A stretch of DNA of 64,000 nucleotides from Welwitschia mirabilis (lineage: Eukaryota; Gnetophyta; Gnetopsida; Welwitschiales): contig JBOZIK010000001.1 in assembly GCA_051453625.1 (NCBI GenBank), positions 74,709,279 to 74,773,278 on the forward strand. Direction: 5' to 3'. The notes beneath the pieces are model-generated. The model had not been told where the DNA came from, did no database searches, and saw only the letters and a list, made by a program, of their open reading frames with translations. This document shows, in pieces, positions 1 through 11,756 of the stretch. The translations under genes and the position numbers were made by a program. How positions within the stretch are numbered: position 1 is the first letter of the stretch; each line of letters begins with the position of its first letter.

Positions 1-914
1 TTATAATTGAATATTTTAATATGCTAGAGAATGTGACTATTAATATATAGTGTTAACATTTTAGCTATTATGAAAAGTTATTTTTTTACCATTATATTAT
101 AGATAGTATGTCAATATGCTTATTGTGGGCATTTTGGTTCTAATGGATAAATGATATTCTACATTATTGGTGGAAGTATTTCCATAAAATCATTTATTAG
201 TCCCTATGGATTATAGTGTATTTGATATTCTGCTAATTTCTAAAATTCATTTTAATGTCCATTAGAACTCATTCTTCCTAATTGTAAGTAATTGAATTAT
301 ATTCTATTATCTTTAATGAAATAATCTAGTATAAATTGTTTCTAATACTCTTTTATAAAGTTGGATAAGTGTTTTTAGTAATTCTTGAAGGAACTATGAT
401 GCTTCTTAATGTTGATAAATCTCCACTTAAAAATAATGTCACATAGATACTTTATAGATTACTTTGTATATTCTTAAGATTAAAATGATTTTAAATGTAC
501 TATAACCATTCTAATGATTCATCAAAAGATTTAAAAGCATTATCATACATTCTAATTTATGTCTTTTTTAAATGCTTTAGTAGGTTATGATCTTTCATTT
601 TATATAAATTAGTTTTCTATGATACTAGTGGATTTAATATATATAGTGAGTCATACCCTTGCGTGTATCACCTAATTTTGGAAGTTCTACGGATCATGAG
701 TAGTACCTTTCTAAATTTTATTCTTTTGGCTTTAAGCTTATTTGGAGAGTTAAATCTAAGACTATAATTTTTGGATGATTTATTTCCATGATTTTCCTCC
801 TAATGCTTATATAATGGAGTTTAATTTATCATTTGATATTTTCTTAAGGCTTTCACATTACATGGTTAACTTTAAATTAGAGATAAACCTTATCGATTCA
901 TCTCTTATTTCTCA
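1..914. other. Unassigned AT-rich sequence
   Basis: No open frame, domain, RNA gene or repeat with a clear partner in the window was recognised. A short stretch near 570-590 (agtaggttatgat) resembles 36080-36095 inside gypsy-A, which suggests retroelement-derived DNA, but the match is too short to classify it. The stretch ends where an LTR-like TGTTCAGATTTTTACC begins. Confidence 0.3.
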
Positions 915-2821
915 TGTTCAGATTTTTACCCTAAGATGAAAAACTTTCTTAGTCAATTAGATAGGTAATTTAAAACTTAGAAATTAATAATAATAAAGAG
1001 TCTAATTTCGGATTTGTCTAAAAATAATGATTTTAAAATAAAAATATTAGTTAAACTAGGTATTACATGATTATTTATTTTAAACTATATTGAAAGATTA
1101 ACTTATTTATTATAGTGATTTGAGTGAAATAGTGAGTTAACTACAAGATCTATTATTACGATACATGAGTTTTATTTATTACAATGAAGAATTGGATTAC
1201 TTGGCTTATTGTGGAAGTTAACTAAAGCTTTAAGATTGGTTTCTCTTAAATATATGTTATTTAAATAATAGAAAAGATATGTGATTTGAAGAAATTACTC
1301 ATGTTATTTATCTCTTATTTATCTCATGCATTTAGATTTCTTTATAAGATATTGTTGTATTATTGTTTACACCCAGTGATTAGCCTTAAAAAGAATGGAT
1401 TAATGGAACCTGATCTATTTGTAAAATTTAAGCCTGATTTTTAGTTCTACTAATAGTTCCATGTTATAAATACTTATATTCCCAAGTCATTAGAGCCAAA
1501 GGATTATATATTACAAATTGTGATCATGTCGAGCTTGGATTCAGCTAGGAGTACCTTGGAGTTTAGCTAGGATCAGGTGTGGTTATTGCCCTTTTTTGTA
1601 AATACTTACATCTTATTGCATGCTCTCAAATTCTTTTATTTATTAGTATTTTATGAATAAATGAAATATGCCTTCTATTGCTATGTGTATGGGTTAATGT
1701 TTTCATATAATTTCACAGTCTTTTAACAGCTTTTTATGTGAGTCATCTAAGAGTTTATGGAGTTTGAATATTGTGAAAACCTTATGAAACTTAAGTGATT
1801 CCATTGTTAACTCTTATGAATGAATCTTGTTAATTTTCCTTTTTATAGCTCATGCACATGATTGTTCTATTTGACTATGGACCTTGATATTAAATTTTAA
1901 AAGTTAATTCTAGCCAAGGTAACTAGTTATTCAAACCTCAGAGAATAGAGCATTTCATTATAAGTCCTAAGGTAATTAAACTGAGCCTCCAAGAGGAAAG
2001 GGAAAGTATGTACAATTATGATAATATTGTTCCTCCTGATTATGTACAACAGGCTTACTTATATATGATGTAAAATGTTAGTGAAGAAGATAAATCTAAT
2101 GGATGAGTGATCATGATAACATCCCTTGTAATGTAGCCTTTATCTTATCTAGAAATCCTTCCTTACCTATTCCTTTGCCTATGATTACATTGGAAACTAT
2201 GTTGAATAACAGCCCTCATACCATACTTGCATGTGTAAAAACCAATGCTACTAAGATGCATGATTGAGATAATAATGAAATGAAAAATTCGGTGTTATTT
2301 AATTACTTCTTCTTCTCTGTTAGATGTCGTTATTTGAAGTCTTGTGATTTTAAAGTTTATTTACTTACTGACATGATATTAATACTTTTCTTCTATTATT
2401 TTATGATATTTTACTTTAGAACTTATGTTTTACGAAGTTTGTGATTGTTGCTAAGTTGAGATTAGTTCCATACTTGAGTAGTTTAAAATTAAGTAAGAAG
2501 CATTTGCAAATATGTATTTGCTATATGACCTTGAATGGAAGAATTATATGTGACAGTTATCTATTTTTCTTGTAAAAATTATTACAGAAATGTGTTTATA
2601 AGTGAATTTTGTATATTTATAAGTTATAACCCTTAATTTAAGCTATAGTTCTTTTTGTATATCTAAATTAACATGTAGTTGACATCATATGCTTATTTAT
2701 ATTTACAACAAAAACATTTCCATGTATCTTATTAGCTTAAATGATTAAGATATCTAGTTGATTATTAAGGAGTTAGGAATTTGAATCCATTGTTATAAAG
2801 TTTTATCTATAGCATAAAAAT
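915..2821 (+). mobile_element. gypsy-A 5' LTR, first segment
   Basis: This segment aligns with the LTR beginning at 37069: the gatttttaccctaag block, the tttaaaacttagaaattaataataataaa block, the ggcttattgtggaagttaact block and many more in the same order. It starts with TGTTCAGATTTTT where the other copy has TGTTACATCTTGATTTTT, so about five bases are lost. The family is the chromovirus type that starts TGTTACATC after a purine tract. The last 220 bases (2601-2821) reappear at 12855-13075 and 17272-17495. The segment stops where a truncated Athila-like LTR starts. No purine tract precedes it, so it is read as the 5' LTR. No convincing target duplication was seen between 910-914 and 39427-39431. 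Confidence 0.75.
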
Positions 2822-3866
2822 TGCTAATAAACATAACACACTAGTATAGATGAGAGTGATCCAAATGTCGTAATTCCATTAAAGGCCAAAGTATGTAAAT
2901 AAAAGAGTTGCTTTTAAGAGAAAATTATGTAACCCTAATCTACTAAAATAAATTACAATGCATAGAATTGAAATAAAACATATTTATGTAAAACTAATTT
3001 AGAAAAAGAAATAATGATGCATCTAAACTAATTAAGCTCAACCTTGATAAAGGATGCCCTTATAATCTATATAACAAAGGAAGCTTGTCATCGAATCTTA
3101 AATAACATAAACTATGAAGGAGAAGTTTATTTATATATTAAATACAAAATAAGATAATTCATATTAAAATGCATGCAACATTCATATTACAAAATAGCTA
3201 TTTCTCAATTGAGGAAACACCACCTAACACCAAGGGAATGTCTTTCTGCAATCACAGAATGGTTCTCTAGTCCCAATATCTTCTATCATAAGTATGTCAG
3301 GTACTATCAAAGATAATTAAGAATTGAGGGAGAGACCCTTATTTATAGATAGAAAAGGAAAGGAATCAAATAAAAGAGTACCAAAAAAATCTTAGCTGAT
3401 ATTAAAAAAAAAGTCATAATAAAGCGATTACAACTAAGATGAAAATTTGGTAAAAGTATGAAAGAATAGTATTGTCCTTCTAATCATCCAAATGATATAA
3501 GAGACAATTCTCACTGATAGATAAAGTTCTTCATCTACTCTTAGTTGAACTTCCTGTGAACTGCATGTAAAGTGTTGTTGATGAGATGAAAATGCTGTCC
3601 TCTTATGACATCCAGACAATGAGGTGGATAATGGCATTTTATCAATCTTCAGTCAGTCCAATCATTTATTATTTACAAAAATCATTATCCAAAATGTCAT
3701 TTATGCATATTTGCACAAAATGCTTGTAATTTATCTGGAAATTGCATGTTTTCATTCTTTTCATTCTGGTTCTTCATTATTATGAGAACTAAGCATTTAT
3801 AGGCTAACTTACCTGCAAAACAACTTGAAATACCCTATTGAATACATGTAAGTTGGTGGAACAACA
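2822..3866 (-). repeat. E1 3' LTR, outer end truncated
   Basis: Matches the LTRs at 11757-12854 and 16164-17271 over almost the whole length, for example aactagtatagat, aaaataaattacaatgca and cttgtcatcgaatcttaaataacataaact. On the minus strand it starts TGTTGTTCCACC, directly after the purine tract. The about 70 bases that begin TGTTGTAGTG in the other copies are missing on the left side, next to 2821. Confidence 0.85.
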
Positions 3867-3881
3867 TAGCCCACCACTTAT
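3867..3881 (-). other. E1 polypurine tract
   Basis: Reverse complement reads AAGTGGTGGGCTA followed immediately by the LTR start TGTTG. This is where the plus-strand primer of an LTR retrotransposon lies. E3 has the equivalent AAGTGGGGGCTA before TGTTGCATAG at 23367-23380. Confidence 0.75.
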
Positions 3882-6000
3882 CCTTTTGACAAAACCAAGC
3901 AGTGAACTACATTTGTGATTCAACTTTTAAAAAAATAAAAATAGCTAGGATATCTAAAGAAAGCATCTGAAAAAGATTTGCAATATATATCAATAATAGA
4001 CTGAATTTCTAGAAAATTTAAAACTAATCAGACATATCTGCTAAGCATCAGAAGTCAGTCATCTGATAAGTCATCCAGATAATAATAGGAACAACAAGCT
4101 CCTCAAAAGATCTTTAAAACTAGAANNNNNNNNNNNNNNNNNNNNNNNNNNNNNNNNNNNNNNNNNNNNNNNNNNNNNNNNNNNNNNNNNNNNNNNNNNN
4201 NNNNNNNNNNNNNNNNNNNNNNNNNNNNNNNNNNNNNNNNNNNNNNNNNNNNNNNNNNNNNNNNNNNNNNNNNNNNNNNNNNNNNNNNNNNNNNNNNNNN
4301 NNNNNNNNNNNNNNNNNNNNNNNNNNNNNNNNNNNNNNNNNNNNNNNNNNNNNNNNNNNNNNNNNNNNNNNNNNNNNNNNNNNNNNNNNNNNNNNNNNNN
4401 NNNNNNNNNNNNNNNNNNNNNNNNNNNNNNNNNNNNNNNNNNNNNNNNNNNNNNNNNNNNNNNNNNNNNNNNNNNNNNNNNNNNNNNNNNNNNNNNNNNN
4501 NNNNNNNNNNNNNNNNNNNNNNNNNNNNNNNNNNNNNNNNNNNNNNNNNNNNNNNNNNNNNNNNNNNNNNNNNNNNNNNNNNNNNNNNNNNNNNNNNNNN
4601 NNNNNNNNNNNNNNNNNNNNTAAAACTAGAATCTATGATAAAAAAATCAGATTTTTCTCATTAATGATAAATAGAATAGCCAAATGTAAAAATCAGATAG
4701 AATTAATACATCATGCTGAAATAAAGTATAGAATCACTTCCCTAGTTTATGCCACATTATAAAACTTGAAAGGAATGAAGATCTGCAAGAGTGATTCTCA
4801 TAATTGATTAAAAAAATTTAAAATACTGAAAATGCATCTTATTCCCCCCTTAAAATATTCAATACATTCTAAATTACCTAAGAATAAGAAAAGAAGCATA
4901 AAATCACATGGAAAAGGAAAAACTGTGGCTAGAGAAAACAAACTATCTAGGTTGAAGACTTGCAAGAAAGATGGAATGAATGTACCCAACCAGAAAATTA
5001 AAAGTATGATAAAGTTAAGAATCAAGAATCGACAAGGAAAATCATGATTAAATAGAAAGAAAACTACTAACTGATTAAAGTCTTAAGAAGAAATAAGAAA
5101 ATGCTAAGATGACTTTGAAACAGTAGACTCAGAAATAGAAGAAAACTAGAGTGAAAATGGACAAAAGGAATAAGTAGAAGATTGTTTACCTATCATAAGT
5201 ACTAATGTAGAAAACTCCCAAAGGAAACATCATAACATCACCTAAGTAAAAATGCATAACATGATGTATTAACTCTATAAACATTATTTGAAAAGGTAGT
5301 GGTTCTAGTGGTATCTAGATTTTTAAGTGTATAAAACAATGAAGGTCAAAATCGAAAGTTACTTAGAAATGGACTCATCTTCTTTTACTCAAAAAATCAC
5401 TAAAATCTCCAAAAGTAAAATGATCAAGTGGTAATACAAAGGGTTTTATTTCTTTTTACCATGATTAGGGGAGTGCAACCACTATTAGAGGAGTAAGAAC
5501 CCATGAAACATGGTCAACTAACTTGCCAGTGGAGTTTTCATAGCTACCATATTACATTGCCAAAGGATCCTCTCAAAAATATTTGCCCTGGTGTACTTGT
5601 GATAGGACATCATATTATTCTTTTTTTCTTTTTCTTTCTCTTTTTTCTCTTTTTTTTAAAATAAAATTCCCACATGATTATATACTCAAGAAAGATAAAA
5701 GTGAATAAGTAAGATAAAATACAGAAAAGAACACTCCTAGATAACATAAGATTTAACCAATATTAAAAAAAATAAGAAACTAAGGCATCTTCCCATAAAT
5801 ATATTTCATAGATATGGAAATGTCTCAAGATTTGGTGAATCCAATCTTACTACTTGTAAATGCCCAAGTATAATACTAATCATGATATTTTACAGAGTCA
5901 TACACAAGTCAAGTTTGAAAGATGATGGTAGTCATAATATTTAACCAAAGGAGTAGGCTAAGAAAGAACTTAGACAATGATAGTAAGGAAGTCCTTCTCA
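3882..6000 (-). other. E1 region between integrase and 3' LTR
   Basis: This is the region where Athila elements may carry an envelope-like frame. No such protein could be recognised. A hydrophobic sense-strand frame of 75 codons lies at 4798-5025. The block at about 5460-5615 is clearly conserved with 22070-22250 and 24290-24470 in E3. An N run fills 4126-4620, and the 11 bases taaaactagaa occur on both of its edges. The remainder is AT-rich with no visible genes. Confidence 0.5.
4126..4620. other. Assembly gap of 495 N
   Basis: Located between the E1 3' LTR and the conserved post-integrase block. The bases taaaactagaa occur on both edges, so the contig ends may overlap. Confidence 0.9.
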
Positions 6001-6079
6001 GTAAGGGGAAATTTCAAAACAAGTGCTTCTACATTGTTCACGATTGTATCTAGAGATCCCTCATATAATTTCAGCTGTT

Positions 6080-7115
6080 ATTCATTAACTTTCTAAATTT
6101 CTTTAGTTTTCAAATTTAAAATGTCAACTGAGCCATTAAAATGCACTTTCTGTACAAGATAAGGACCTAACCATTTAGACGTTAACTTGTTATATAAAAG
6201 GCAAACTCAAATATTATAGAATAAAATAAGTTGACCTAGTTCATACTTTTTATGAAAAATCCTTTTATCATGTTTAAACTTGACTGGGGCTTTATGAATC
6301 AATTGACGATATATGACACTAGTTCTTTTTCATTAAGGTGATTTAATTTTGCTAATATATACTAGAGATTTTCAATAAAGTCTACAAGATTAAGTTGATG
6401 AGATGTATAATAAGAATTGTAACACACATTGACTAGTAAGACACACCATAAACAAGTGCATAAGGTATGAAACTAAGAGAAGTATGACAAGTTGTACAGT
6501 AAGCCCAAAGTACATAATTAAGTTTAGAATCCCAAGTCTTTTTATTAACAAAGACAAGCTTTTAAAGAATTTTCTTTATTTCTCCATTAGCATTTTTAGC
6601 TTATTTATTTATGTAAGGGTGATAAGCACAAGCTATTCTATGTTTAATTCACATGTACAAAAGGAGTTTCTTAAAAAGTAAATTTATGAAATGAGTACCC
6701 TAATCGCTAATGATAACTCTAAAAAAATCAAATCTCTAAGAGATATGAGATATAAGAAAATAACAAATAGTTTGAGCATCATCCAAAGAAGTAGATATGG
6801 ATTCAACTCATTTAGTCATGTAATCTATAGCCACTACAATGTAATTTTTATTAAAAGAAGATGGGTTAAAAGGGCCTATGAAATTAATACTAGGTTGAAG
6901 GGGTATTTTCTGTGAATGAACAAGGCTACCAAAATGCTGGCAAAGATCACACATTCTAACAAAATTATATGAATTAAAAAAAAGAGAACGCCAATAAAAA
7001 CCAAAATGAAGTATTTTTATGGTAGTTTTATGTCAATAAAAATGTCCTCCACAAATACACATTTTCTCATAATCTAGTCTTTTCACTTCTGATATAAATA
7101 TGGCTTGATCCACTC
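6080..7115 (-). pseudogene. E1 integrase remnant (Athila/Tat)
   Basis: The minus-strand translation shows the integrase of this family in pieces. They include the zinc-binding end (RMCDLCQHFGSLVHS), the core entry FIGPFNPSSFNKNYIVVAID, the tract YMTKWVESISTSLDDA and a second core Asp region around VIISDYGTHFINLLFKK. The C-terminal part reads SKWLGPYLVQKVHFNGSVDI, a signature of the domain after the core in Athila/Tat integrases. Integrase would join element DNA to the chromosome. Stops and small indels break every frame, so no protein can be made. It follows the RNase H remnant in element sense, as expected for Ty3/gypsy order. Confidence 0.85.
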
Positions 7116-7129
7116 ATAGTTACCTATAC

Positions 7130-8640
7130 GATGGAGAAAAGATTTACATTGATGATAGGTCTAATGTTATGGTGTTTTTATGATTACAAGATAGTTAACA
7201 ATGTTGGCATACCATGGAGGAGGAGGAGAAGAAGAAGAAATAATGAAAAGCTACTTGTTAGGAAAGGTATCATCAATGAGAATATCATCTGGAGGAGAAA
7301 GAAGTCGAGACAAGTGATTAGAAATAGAATTGTGCTTCCCTATTTTATCTATAATGGTTAAATTAAATTCTTGCATAAGATGGATCCATCTAATCAAATA
7401 GGCAGTAGATTCTTTCTTGGTCATAAGGTAATAAATGGCAGCACAGTTGGTATAACATTTATATAAAAGCCTAAAAGATAGTGTCTAAGTGAATTAAGGT
7501 AAAAGATGATGGAAAACATTTCTTTCTAGTATTAGTGTAATTTATCTAAGCTCTAAACAATGTCTTGCTATGGTAAGATATAGCTTTAAAGCCTTTCTCA
7601 TATTTTTGGCAAAGAACCCCACCCATAACAAAATTACTAGCATCACACATAAGCTCAAAGTCACATTCCCAATTAGGTCTCACTACTATAGGAGCATCAA
7701 CCAATCTCTATTTAAGCCTATAGAAAGTAGTTTGATAGGATTCATTCCATTCGAATCTAGCATCTTTTTCTAGTAATAAGTAAAGAAGTTTGCAAATAGA
7801 AGCATAATCACAAATGAACTGATGGTAAAAATCACAATGATCAAGGAAAGATCCAACCTATTTAACATTCATAAGAGAACTAAGATTTTGAATAATACTA
7901 ACTTTAGAAGCATCTATCTTAATCACCTCTTGAGAAATGTGATTACCTAAAACAATGCCACTCTCTATAAGATAATAACTCTTTTTCCAATTCAAGTTGA
8001 GGCCACTAGCAATGCATCGATCTAAGACTTCTCTAAACGATCTAAGATTTTCTCAAAAGTTTCAGCATAGATAGAGGAGTCATCAATGAAATCTCAATGG
8101 AATACTTAAGCATATCAAAAAAAAAAAAACAAACCATCATAACATGTTAAAAGGTACTAAGATCATTATAAAGTCCAAAAGGCATGCATCTAAAGGCAAA
8201 GTGCCAAAAAGATAAGTGAAAATAATTTTATCTTGGTCCTCAAAGTTAATGCAAATTTGATTGGAACCACTATAACTATTAAGAAAATAGTAAAAAGCAT
8301 GTCCCTAAATCTTGTCAAGAATTTAATTAAGAAAAGGTAAAGGACAGTGGTCTTTTTTAGTTACCTTATTTAGTTTATAGAAGTCTATGCACACAGGCCA
8401 TTTCCTATCCTTTTTAGGTAGTACTGTCAAGAGGCTAACCCACTCACTATTAGTAATCGAATAAATGATTCCAACATTCATAAGTTTTATGATTTCATAT
8501 TTTACAATTTGATTTGGGACTAGATTTAGTCTACATTAGGGTTTCCTCACAAGTTTAGCATTTTCTTTGAGGTATATTTTATGTTGCACAATGGAAGTGG
8601 GAATGATTGATAGATTATTATGGGACCAAGAAAACGCATG
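7130..8640 (-). pseudogene. E1 reverse transcriptase and RNase H remnant
   Basis: Minus-strand translation gives the reverse transcriptase in order: EWVSLLTVLPKKDRKWPVCI, then DFYKLNK, KKDHCPLPFLN, FLNSYSGSNQI and, at about 8060-8090, the catalytic box as FIDDSSIYA, with both Asp residues kept. Downstream are LNLNWKKSYYLIESGIVLG and the connection FLDHCDFYHQFI. RNase H begins near WECDFELMCDASNFVMGGVL, with its Asp visible. The enzyme copies element RNA into DNA. Stops, mostly explained by Trp or Gln codons changed by C-to-T, break the frame. This is the only recognisable reverse transcriptase among the three Athila-like elements in the window. Confidence 0.88.
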
Positions 8641-9136
8641 AACCTTTGACTCTAAAAGAGAAATAAAATAGGATTCTTATTGAGGTAATATATTTTTGTT
8701 GATAATAAAGGCTTTAGTCAGATCTCTCTTTAGAAAAATGTATTTTAGTTCATGACCTAAAGGTTTTAGGTTCAAGTTAAGGTTCAAACTTCTGGTTTCA
8801 GAAGAGTTTTCGAAGACTTGATTGTCATCTTAGACTATTGTCTGGATGTCAGTAGTGGATGACTGACCTCACAATAAGAATTCTTAGAGTTTTCAATTTC
8901 TAACTCCTCATTAGGTTAGAATACTTAGTGGGGGGATAGTTAAACTTAAGTTATTTATTAAGAACCTAAAGGTATTCTACTTCTCTGTGATCATCAAATA
9001 AGGTTGACTCATGAAGCATGAACCATCTCTCCTCAAGTGGATGATGCTGTAAAAATAAGATTGGTTTTATTTCTTCCTCCAAGCCTAAATCATTGTCTAA
9101 ATCTTTTTCTACTGTATCAAACACTCTAATTGAAAA

Positions 9137-9400
9137 TTATTTATTTTTAAAATGGCACTTCATCAATCCAGTACTTATGTCTATGATGTAATGAGCTGGT
9201 ATACAGAAAGCTCTACCTAGAAGTAAGGGATATCTACCTTGATGCTTGACTTGTAAATCAAGTATATCAATTCGGTAGAAAGCTTCCTCTATTTGAATGA
9301 TCAAGTACTTAATCACATCTAAAGGCTTCTTCATAGATGTATTAGCTAACTCTAAGATAATTCATGTAGGCTTTACTCTTTCTTCTAACCTAAGTTATTA
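9137..9400 (-). pseudogene. E1 retropepsin-like protease remnant
   Basis: The open stretch 9137-9334 on the minus strand encodes MKKPLDVIKYLIIQIEEAFY and YPLLLGRAFCIPAHYIIDIS, the C-terminal half of an Athila/Tat aspartic protease (the I-LGR-F ... ID pattern). The protease cuts the gag-pol polyprotein. The same domain is better preserved in E2 at 13559-13810. The part with the catalytic Asp lies to the right and is broken by stops. It sits between gag and reverse transcriptase, as in the family. Confidence 0.8.
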
Positions 9401-11700
9401 AGAAATGTGTAAGGGCATAATATTGACACTAGCTCCTATGTCTATTAAAGATTTTTTAATTCTTTGATTTCCCTCTAAAGTAACAATAATGATTGCTACC
9501 CTTAGATTTTTAAACTTTGGATACTTTTTATAAACTAAGTTGCTAATGGATTGAGCTAGGAAGACTTTACTAAGGATGGTTCATTTTTGTTTCTTTCTTA
9601 ATAGGTCTTTCCATAGCTTAGAGTATTTGAGATTTTTTTGCAAAAGTTTCTAAAAATGTTAAGTTAATACTTACATTTTACATTAAGGCTTTTAAATGAT
9701 CATCAAAGATGGGGTTTTTGTTACGCCTTTTAAGCCTTGGGGTAATAGGTTTCTATTGTGAAAGATCTTTCTTTTTGTTACTAAGTAAAAAAGGGAAAGA
9801 ATGATTTTCTAGGATTTCTATGTCCTCTTCTGCATCATTTTTGTTATTTTAGGAAGTTGAAGCCTTATGAGTAGGGAGAGTTGTGTCATTTCCACTCCTT
9901 GTCATCACCTTATAATCTTTTCATACTTCATTAGGATTTGATAAAGGTTGAGTGGCAAGGGTCCTTTATGGTCTTTAGTTGATAAGCATAGTTTGTTGTA
10001 AGAGACTTACAAGATTTTTTATGTTTGGATCTGTCTTCTCTTGAGTTTTTTTCAACTCTTCAATGGAGTTCCTAAGAGGATAACTATAGTTTTGAGAGTT
10101 GAAAGGGCTTCCCAAACTATTTGGATGGTTGAATTGAAAGTTTAGATGTTTAAATCAAGTTCTAAAAGGCTGGACGTTAGGACAAGATGTTTGGAAATTT
10201 CTAGAATTTGGTTGCTCAATCATTCTATTTTGAAAATTATAACTTGGAACTTGTCTTTGATTATGTTTTTGCATATAGTTAGAGGGTCTTTGGTTGAAGG
10301 CACATACTTCCTCATAGATACACTCTTTATAAGTAAGAAGCAAAGGGCAATCTTTTATGACATGATAGCTATCTTTACATGAATTGCATGCTGGAATAAC
10401 AACTTTAGTCTTCTCAGTTGCTACTTTAGCATCAAGGATCATTTGGATGTATTTCTCTAAGGTAGAAGTGAAATTTTTAATGACACTAGTTCATTCTTTT
10501 TCTATTTTGGTTTTAGTCTTCTCATGTTTGACTTCTTTTAGGTTNNNNNNNNNNNNNNNNNNNNNNNNNNNNNNNNNNNNNNNNNNNNNNNNNNNNNNNN
10601 NNNNNNNNNNNNNNNNNNNNNNNNNNNNNNNNNNNNNNNNNNNNNNNNNNNNNNNNNNNNNNNNNNNNNNNNNNNNNNNNNNNNNNNNNNNNNNNNNNNN
10701 NNNNNNNNNNNNNNNNNNNNAATAGTTAATTAACTCTACCTCAAAAAAGGCATTCACAAGGTTTGAATGTAAAGCAATAAAGAATCACTCATATGTAGAG
10801 GTATGGTCTTCATTAGGCAATTATTGGAAGTTTGTAACTTCTTTCTTATGCTTTCAGATGATGGTTTCACTTATGAATCTTTTAATGAAGGCTTTTTGGA
10901 CTTGACTTCAAGATTTCAAGCTCTTATAGAAAATTGTTCTAAGCCATAGTTTTGCTTTATCTCTTAAGGTAATAGGGAAGATAACCATGTAGATTCTATC
11001 ACTTATTCATTTTTTACCATTTCCAGAAGTAAGAATAAGTTGTTTGATTTTGGTGATGTGTTGTAAAGGATCTTCATCAAGTTCTCTACTAAAGGTAAGA
11101 TAAGAATCTAAGTTTCTAAGTTCTACATCATCATCGAGAGGTAAGTTAAAAGGATTTTGGATTTTATGTTTTTTAGTTGCTATGAGATCTCTCAGAATAG
11201 AATGAGTATTAGGTTAAGAAAGAGTAGAAGTAAGGGCTCCAATGACTGAGAGTGGATTTGAAGAGACAATTTATTTTTATTTTTTATTAGAGGTTGACAT
11301 GGTAGAAAAATTAGTCTCTTCTATAGAATTAAAAGCAAAAATTGTAGGAAATTCAAAATCTTGTGTACCTTTGCTGTTTTTATTTATTTCTATTTTAAAA
11401 TTTATCAAACCTTCTCTTATTTTTAGCAATAAACTATTGCTCTCTATGATATTTTTCCTTTTTTCTGATTTTAACCATTCAATCTTAGATTTGAGAAGGT
11501 ATTATCCCGTGCATCGTCCAGATGATAACCTAGATAACAAAAAACAAACAATCATAGAAAGAGGAAAAGTAGAAAATAATATAGTTTTCTAACTATGATG
11601 TTTAGACAATGAAGGGGATATTAGAAAAAGAAAAACCAAAACAAAAACTTATAGAAGGTACTGATATACTATTGCCAGAGCAAATATTTGGAATATTCAC
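9400..11700 (-). pseudogene. E1 gag remnant with CCHC zinc knuckle
   Basis: Gag makes the particle coat. The clearest part is the minus-strand frame 10155-10442, which carries an intact CX2CX4HX4C knuckle (CNSCKDSYHVIKDCPLL) and the Athila-type context TYKECIYEEVCAFNQRP. Further left the frame MVTRSG...EEDIEILENHSF marks the gag-to-protease linker. Upstream matrix/capsid sequence at 10721-11200 includes tracts equal to those of E2 and E3. An N run covers 10545-10720. Several stops and frameshifts make it a pseudogene. Confidence 0.82.
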
Positions 11701-11734
11701 TGAAGCAATGATAACTCTTGATGTCTAAGTATCC

Positions 11735-11756
11735 TTCCTCGGTAGTGGCTCCAAGA
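11735..11756 (-). other. E1 primer-binding site (tRNA-Asp type)
   Basis: Reverse complement reads TTGGAGCCACTACCGAGGA right after the LTR end CAACA. Compared with the usual Athila/Tat site TGGCGCCGTTGCCGGGGA, it keeps 13 of 18 positions. This site primes minus-strand DNA synthesis with tRNA-Asp. Confidence 0.75.

Noticed and set aside
7215-7250. GAG/GAA-rich run as a microsatellite
   Set aside because: Too short and irregular; it is part of the degenerate integrase/RNase H region.
6484-7361. Plus-strand frames of 65-76 codons
   Set aside because: They lie antisense to the E1 integrase, whose minus-strand translation gives clear family motifs.
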